A DNA stretch of 61,139 nt from Pseudomonas sp. B6002 (lineage in GTDB: Bacteria; Pseudomonadota; Gammaproteobacteria; Pseudomonadales; Pseudomonadaceae): the NCBI RefSeq assembly GCF_013385985.1, contig NZ_JACAOY010000011.1, positions 1 through 61,139 on the forward strand, written 5' to 3'. Below are positions 57,399-61,139 of this stretch, in pieces. The stretch's first letter is position 1, and each line of letters starts with the position of its first letter. A program made the translations under genes and the position numbers. Under the pieces are notes generated by a model. That model was given only the letters and a program-made list of their open reading frames with translations, had not been told where the DNA came from and ran no database searches.

Positions 57399-58517
57399 AT
57401 GCGGAGCAAAGTGACAGGTGCGCAGCGCTGGGTCGTAAAGATCGGAAGTGCGCTGCTGACGGCGGATGGCAAAGGTCTGGATCGCGCAGCCATGGGCGTC
57501 TGGGTCGAGCAGATGGTGGCCTTGCATGAGGCCGGTGTGGAGTTGGTGCTGGTGTCGTCCGGGGCGGTTGCTGCCGGGATGAGCCGCCTCGGCTGGACCG
57601 CGCGACCCAGCGCGATGCACGAACTGCAAGCCGCCGCCGCCATCGGCCAGATGGGCCTGGTGCAAGCCTGGGAATCCAGCTTCGCCGAGCACGGCCGTCA
57701 CACGGCGCAGATCCTGCTGACCCACGACGACCTGTCCGACCGCAAGCGCTACCTCAACGCCCGCAGTACCCTGCGCGCGCTGGTAGAGCTGAAAGTCATC
57801 CCGGTGATCAACGAAAACGACACCGTGGTCACCGACGAAATCCGTTTTGGCGACAACGACACTCTCGCCGCCCTGGTGGCCAACCTGGTGGAAGCCGACT
57901 TGTTGGTGATCCTCACCGACCGCGATGGCATGTTTGACGCTGACCCGCGCAACAACCCCGATGCCCAGTTGATCTACGAAGCCCGCGCCGACGATCCGGC
58001 CCTGGACGCCGTGGCCGGCAGCGTCGGCGGTGCCCTGGGCCGTGGCGGCATGCAGACCAAGCTGCGCGCGGCACGCCTGGCTGCACGTTCCGGCGCGCAC
58101 ACGATCATCGTCGGTGGGCGCATTGAGCGCGTGCTGGACCGCCTCAAGGCCGGCGAGCGCATCGGCACGCTGCTGTCGCCGGAACGCGGCATGCTGGCGG
58201 CGCGCAAACAGTGGCTGGCCGGTCATCTGCAAACCCGTGGCACCCTGGTGCTGGACGATGGTGCGGTGTCTGCCTTGTCCCAAGGCAACAAGAGCTTGCT
58301 GCCGGTCGGCGTCAAGCTGGTGCAGGGCAGCTTCCGGCGTGGTGAGATGGTGGTGTGCGTTGCGCCGGATGGTCGTGAGATCGCCCGTGGCCTGGCCAAC
58401 TACAGCGCCCTGGAAGCCCAGAAAATCATTGGACAATCGTCCGATGCGATTGTCGGACTATTGGGTTACATGGCGGAACCGGAACTGGTTCACCGCGACA
58501 ATCTGATCCTGGTCTAA
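57399..58517 (+). CDS. proB: Glutamate 5-kinase
   Basis: ProB phosphorylates glutamate in the first step of proline synthesis. The 372-aa protein has an amino-acid-kinase domain ([18 protein letters not shown], then [16 protein letters not shown], then [20 protein letters not shown]) and a C-terminal PUA domain from about 280. The ATG at 57399 ([10 protein letters not shown]) fits the family; an ATG and a TTG one and three codons upstream are alternatives. Confidence 0.97.
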   Translation: MRSKVTGAQRWVVKIGSALLTADGKGLDRAAMGVWVEQMVALHEAGVELVLVSSGAVAAGMSRLGWTARPSAMHELQAAAAIGQMGLVQAWESSFAEHGRHTAQILLTHDDLSDRKRYLNARSTLRALVELKVIPVINENDTVVTDEIRFGDNDTLAALVANLVEADLLVILTDRDGMFDADPRNNPDAQLIYEARADDPALDAVAGSVGGALGRGGMQTKLRAARLAARSGAHTIIVGGRIERVLDRLKAGERIGTLLSPERGMLAARKQWLAGHLQTRGTLVLDDGAVSALSQGNKSLLPVGVKLVQGSFRRGEMVVCVAPDGREIARGLANYSALEAQKIIGQSSDAIVGLLGYMAEPELVHRDNLILV

Positions 58518-58532
58518 CCAAAGGAATACACG

Positions 58533-58997
58533 ATGCGCGTAATGAAGGGATTACTTGGCCTGCTGCTGGCCATGCCGCTGTTGGCTTCGGCTGAAGAAAT
58601 CGGACAGGTGTCGACCGTATTCAAATTTGTCGGCCCCAACGACCGGATCGTCGTCGAAGCCTTCGATGACCCCAAGGTCGACGGCGTGACCTGTTACCTG
58701 TCGCGCGCCAAGACCGGTGGCGTTAAAGGCGGCCTGGGCCTGGCTGAAGACCGCGCCGAAGCCTCGATTGCCTGCCGCCAGGTGGGCCCGATCCGCTTCA
58801 AGGGCGAGCTCAAGGACGGCGATGAAGTGTTCAAGGAGCGCACCTCCCTGGTGTTCAAGACCATGCAGGTGGTGCGCTTCCTCGACAAGAAGCGCAACAC
58901 TCTGGTTTACCTGGTGTACAGCGACCGATTGATCGAAGGCAGCCCGCAAAATGCGGTGACCGCGATTCCGATTCTGCCCTGGCCGACCGCTCAGTAA
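58533..58997 (+). CDS. creA: CreA-family periplasmic protein
   Basis: The 154-aa protein has a signal peptide (residues 1-20, ending LLASA) and the CreA domain ([20 protein letters not shown], then [20 protein letters not shown]). The biochemical role of CreA is not established. It starts 15 bases after proB and is probably co-transcribed. Confidence 0.9.
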   Translation: MRVMKGLLGLLLAMPLLASAEEIGQVSTVFKFVGPNDRIVVEAFDDPKVDGVTCYLSRAKTGGVKGGLGLAEDRAEASIACRQVGPIRFKGELKDGDEVFKERTSLVFKTMQVVRFLDKKRNTLVYLVYSDRLIEGSPQNAVTAIPILPWPTAQ

Positions 58998-59098
58998 CCC
59001 GCAGGCGAGTTTTGCAATCGACGGCTATGATTGCAGGCTTGCGGGTTGTAATCTCGAAGCGCCGCAATGCGAAGAACATGGGATATCTGGAGTTCGTC

Positions 59099-59581
59099 AT
59101 GAGTGCTTTCCACGACCTGAAACTCAAAGCTTTGGACGGACAAGAGCTACCGCTGGCGCCCTTCAAGGGGCAAGTAGTGCTGGTGGTGAATGTGGCCTCC
59201 AAATGTGGTTTGACCCCGCAATACGCGGCTTTGGAAAACCTCTACCAGCAATACAAGGACCAGGGGTTTACCGTGCTTGGCCTGCCGTGCAACCAGTTTG
59301 CCGGCCAGGAGCCAGGCACCGAAGAGGAGATCCGCGAGTTCTGCAGCTTGAACTACGGCGTGACATTCCCTCTGGGCAGCAAGCTCGACGTCAATGGCCA
59401 TGACCGTCATCAGTTGTACCGTTTGCTGGCGGGCGAGGGCGCTGAGTTTCCAGGCGATATCACCTGGAACTTTGAAAAATTCCTGCTGGGCAAGGATGGC
59501 CGCGTGCTTGCGCGCTTCTCGCCGCGTACCGCGCCAGATGATCCAACGATTGTCCAGGCCATCGAAAAAGCCCTGAGCTGA
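59099..59581 (+). CDS. Glutathione peroxidase (cysteine type)
   Basis: The 160-aa thioredoxin-fold enzyme reduces hydroperoxides. The peroxidatic cysteine is Cys36 (VASKCGLTPQ), with the Gln of LPCNQFAGQEPGT near 70 and the Trp of ITWNFEKFLLG near 130 completing the catalytic group. A second cysteine in LPCNQF and one in EFCSLNYG could resolve it. The ATG at 59099 gives the bacterial length; an upstream opening at 59012 is less likely. Confidence 0.92.
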   Translation: MSAFHDLKLKALDGQELPLAPFKGQVVLVVNVASKCGLTPQYAALENLYQQYKDQGFTVLGLPCNQFAGQEPGTEEEIREFCSLNYGVTFPLGSKLDVNGHDRHQLYRLLAGEGAEFPGDITWNFEKFLLGKDGRVLARFSPRTAPDDPTIVQAIEKALS

Positions 59582-59589
59582 ACCCCCCT

Positions 59590-59669
59590 GTAGGAGCCGG
59601 CTTGCCGGCGATGAGGCCCCTATTCAATACAAGGCTTGAGGGCGCTATCGCCGGCAAGCCGGCTCCTAC
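59590..59669. repeat. REP/REPIN palindrome (class GCCGGCTTGCCGGCGAT)
   Basis: GTAGGAGCCGGCTTGCCGGC and its inverted copy lie between the peroxidase and Old Yellow Enzyme genes. Confidence 0.92.
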
Positions 59670-59779
59670 AGAGCTTGCGCCGCTTTTACCCCTTAATCAC
59701 CCAAATCAATAGTGCTATCCAACACGTTGCACTCTCCATATTATCCACATCATAAATCCCTCTGACGTGGAGTGCTCCC

Positions 59780-60883
59780 ATGCCTGTGCAAGCCTTGTTC
59801 AAACCCTTCCAGCTCGGCGCATTGCAACTGTCGACCCGTGTCGTGATGGCGCCGATGACCCGCTCGTTCTCCCCGGGTGGCGTGCCTAACTCCAAAGTGA
59901 TCGAGTACTACCGTCGTCGCGCCGCTGCCGGCGTGGGACTGATCATCACCGAAGGTACTGTGGTCGGCCACCAGGCTTCCAATGGCTACCCGAATGTGCC
60001 GCACTTCTACGGCGAAGCTGCCTTGGCCGGTTGGAAGAAAGTGGTCGATGCCGTGCACGCCGAGGGCGGCAAGATCGTCCCGCAGCTGTGGCACGTGGGC
60101 AGCGTGCGCCGTATCGGTACCGAGCCTGATGCCAGCGTGCCGGCTTACGGTCCGATGGAAAAACTCAAGGACGGCAATGTGGTCGTCCACGGCATGACCC
60201 AGCAAGACATCAAGGACGTGATCAACGCCTTCGCCCAGGCCGCCAAGGATGCCCAGAGCATCGGCATGGACGGTGTGGAGATCCACGGTGCCCACGGTTA
60301 CCTGGTGGACCAGTTCTTCTGGGAAGGCAGCAACCAGCGCACCGACGAATACGGCGGCAGCCTGGCCAACCGTTCACGTTTTGCCATCGAACTGATCCAG
60401 GCCACCCGTGCCGCCGTTGGCCCGGATTTCCCGATCATCTTCCGATTCTCCCAGTGGAAGCAGCAGGACTACACCGCACGCCTGGTGCAAACCCCCGAGG
60501 CGTTGGGGGAGTTCCTCAAGCCGTTGTCTGACGCGGGTGTGGATATTTTCCACTGCTCCACTCGTCGTTTCTGGGAGCCGGAATTCGAAGGTTCCGACCT
60601 CAACCTGGCCGGCTGGACCCGTCAGCTCACAGGCAAGCCGACCATCACCGTGGGCAGCGTCGGCCTGGATGGCGAGTTCCTGCAGTTCATGGTCAATACC
60701 GATAAGGTCGCGCAACCGGCCAGCCTGGAGAAGCTGCTGGAGCGCTTGAATAACGACGAGTTTGACCTGGTTGCCGTGGGCCGAGCCCTGCTGGTGGACC
60801 CGGATTGGGCGCTGAAGGTGCGCGAAGGGCGCGAGAGCGACATTCTGCCGTTCAGTCGTGAGGCGCTGACCACGTTGGTCTGA
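59780..60883 (+). CDS. Old Yellow Enzyme family oxidoreductase (NADH:flavin)
   Basis: The 367-aa FMN-dependent ene-reductase has the TIM-barrel signature APMTRSFSPGGVP near residue 22, VEIHGAHGYLVDQFFWEGSN near 173 (FMN/substrate His-Asn region), RTDEYGGSLANRSRF, and AVGRALLVDPDWALKV near the C-terminus. Members reduce alpha,beta-unsaturated carbonyls, nitro groups or N-ethylmaleimide. It appears monocistronic between a REPIN and a terminator. Confidence 0.92.
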   Translation: MPVQALFKPFQLGALQLSTRVVMAPMTRSFSPGGVPNSKVIEYYRRRAAAGVGLIITEGTVVGHQASNGYPNVPHFYGEAALAGWKKVVDAVHAEGGKIVPQLWHVGSVRRIGTEPDASVPAYGPMEKLKDGNVVVHGMTQQDIKDVINAFAQAAKDAQSIGMDGVEIHGAHGYLVDQFFWEGSNQRTDEYGGSLANRSRFAIELIQATRAAVGPDFPIIFRFSQWKQQDYTARLVQTPEALGEFLKPLSDAGVDIFHCSTRRFWEPEFEGSDLNLAGWTRQLTGKPTITVGSVGLDGEFLQFMVNTDKVAQPASLEKLLERLNNDEFDLVAVGRALLVDPDWALKVREGRESDILPFSREALTTLV

Positions 60884-60907
60884 TCAGGCCGGTTGGGCGT
60901 TGGAGAG

Positions 60908-60939
60908 GGGCCGGGTATGTCGATACCCGGCCCTTTTTA
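60908..60939 (+). terminator. Rho-independent terminator after the ene-reductase gene
   Basis: GGGCCGGGTAT and ATACCCGGCCC form an 11-bp perfect stem followed by TTTTT. It may also stop the gene entering from the right. Confidence 0.88.
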
Positions 60940-60941
60940 TT

Positions 60942-61139
60942 TCAGCGGTTCCTCAAGCGGTGGGGCGTTTGTACAGGCTGTCGCTCGGCGTAGGGCGTCC
61001 GGTAGATGTCCTCGTGGTTGCGCTCTGTCGGTGCAGGCCTTGTTGTGGTCTGCAGATAGTCCCTGCCAAGTTGCGCATAATCGTAATCCGGTTGAGGTGG
61101 GTAGGGATCATTCCAGTCTGGCTGGGTGTGCTGGTAGTC
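60942..61139 (-). CDS. 3' end of an unidentified gene (partial)
   Basis: An open frame enters from the right edge and ends with TGA at 60942-60944. The 65 visible residues are hydrophilic and rich in Pro, Tyr, Gln, Asp, Arg and Thr (for example DWNDPYPPQPDYDYAQLG), with no recognised domain. It is convergent with the ene-reductase gene and stops 3 bases from its terminator. It is probably the tail of a longer protein. Confidence 0.55.
   Translation of the reverse strand, partial: DYQHTQPDWNDPYPPQPDYDYAQLGRDYLQTTTRPAPTERNHEDIYRTPYAERQPVQTPHRLRNR

Overview
The window looks like a chromosome segment of a fluorescent Pseudomonas (P. fluorescens group). The evidence is the GC-rich codon use, the Pseudomonas-type gene orders (recC-recB-recD, yfiR-yfiN-yfiB, ispB / rplU-rpmA-obg-proB-creA), the ant/cat/kyn aromatic catabolic genes and many REP/REPIN palindromes. 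No rRNA, tRNA, CRISPR array, IS element or prophage gene was seen.

Layout: 0.1-9.3 kb is the recCBD operon, with ATGA overlaps. 9.4-11.8 kb is yfiRNB, a periplasmic/inner-membrane/outer-membrane switch for c-di-GMP. 12.1-13.9 kb holds a DMT exporter and an overlapping LysR regulator. 13.9-17.4 kb carries a LysR gene divergent from mmsAB (valine/methylmalonate semialdehyde catabolism). 17.5-33.4 kb is a dense tryptophan/anthranilate/catechol block: a cupin gene, kynB-kynA, an aromatic amino acid permease, antABC with antR, catR with catBCA, kynR, kynU, a second permease and a LysR gene. Together it encodes tryptophan -> N-formylkynurenine -> kynurenine -> anthranilate -> catechol -> cis,cis-muconate -> muconolactone -> beta-ketoadipate enol-lactone. 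The enol-lactone hydrolase and later steps are not in the window.

33.6-43.7 kb is a mixed accessory stretch: TauE/SafE exporter, MdaB-like quinone reductase with a LysR gene, an SDR protein, a SulP transporter, a DUF1311 periplasmic protein, a GntP permease-RpiR regulator-D-aminoacylase operon, and a VOC protein. 43.8-44.36 kb has no conventional gene. It holds a structured RNA-like leader, a 32-codon ORF with a strong Shine-Dalgarno and a strong terminator, which is the best candidate here for something undescribed. 44.4-46.3 kb is a chemoreceptor. 46.4-52.1 kb is one giant gene (1897 aa) for a DUF6543/dermonecrotic-toxin-like protein whose C-terminus holds two copies of a ChaN/EreA-like module, the first apparently inactive. 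52.3-61.1 kb is conserved housekeeping: fklB, two small proteins, ispB, rplU-rpmA, obg, proB, creA, a glutathione peroxidase, an Old Yellow Enzyme, and the 3' end of a further gene running off the window.

At least fourteen REP/REPIN loci of three sequence classes punctuate intergenic spaces, including one inside the ant operon. Functional calls rest on motif recognition and gene context only; no database search was run.
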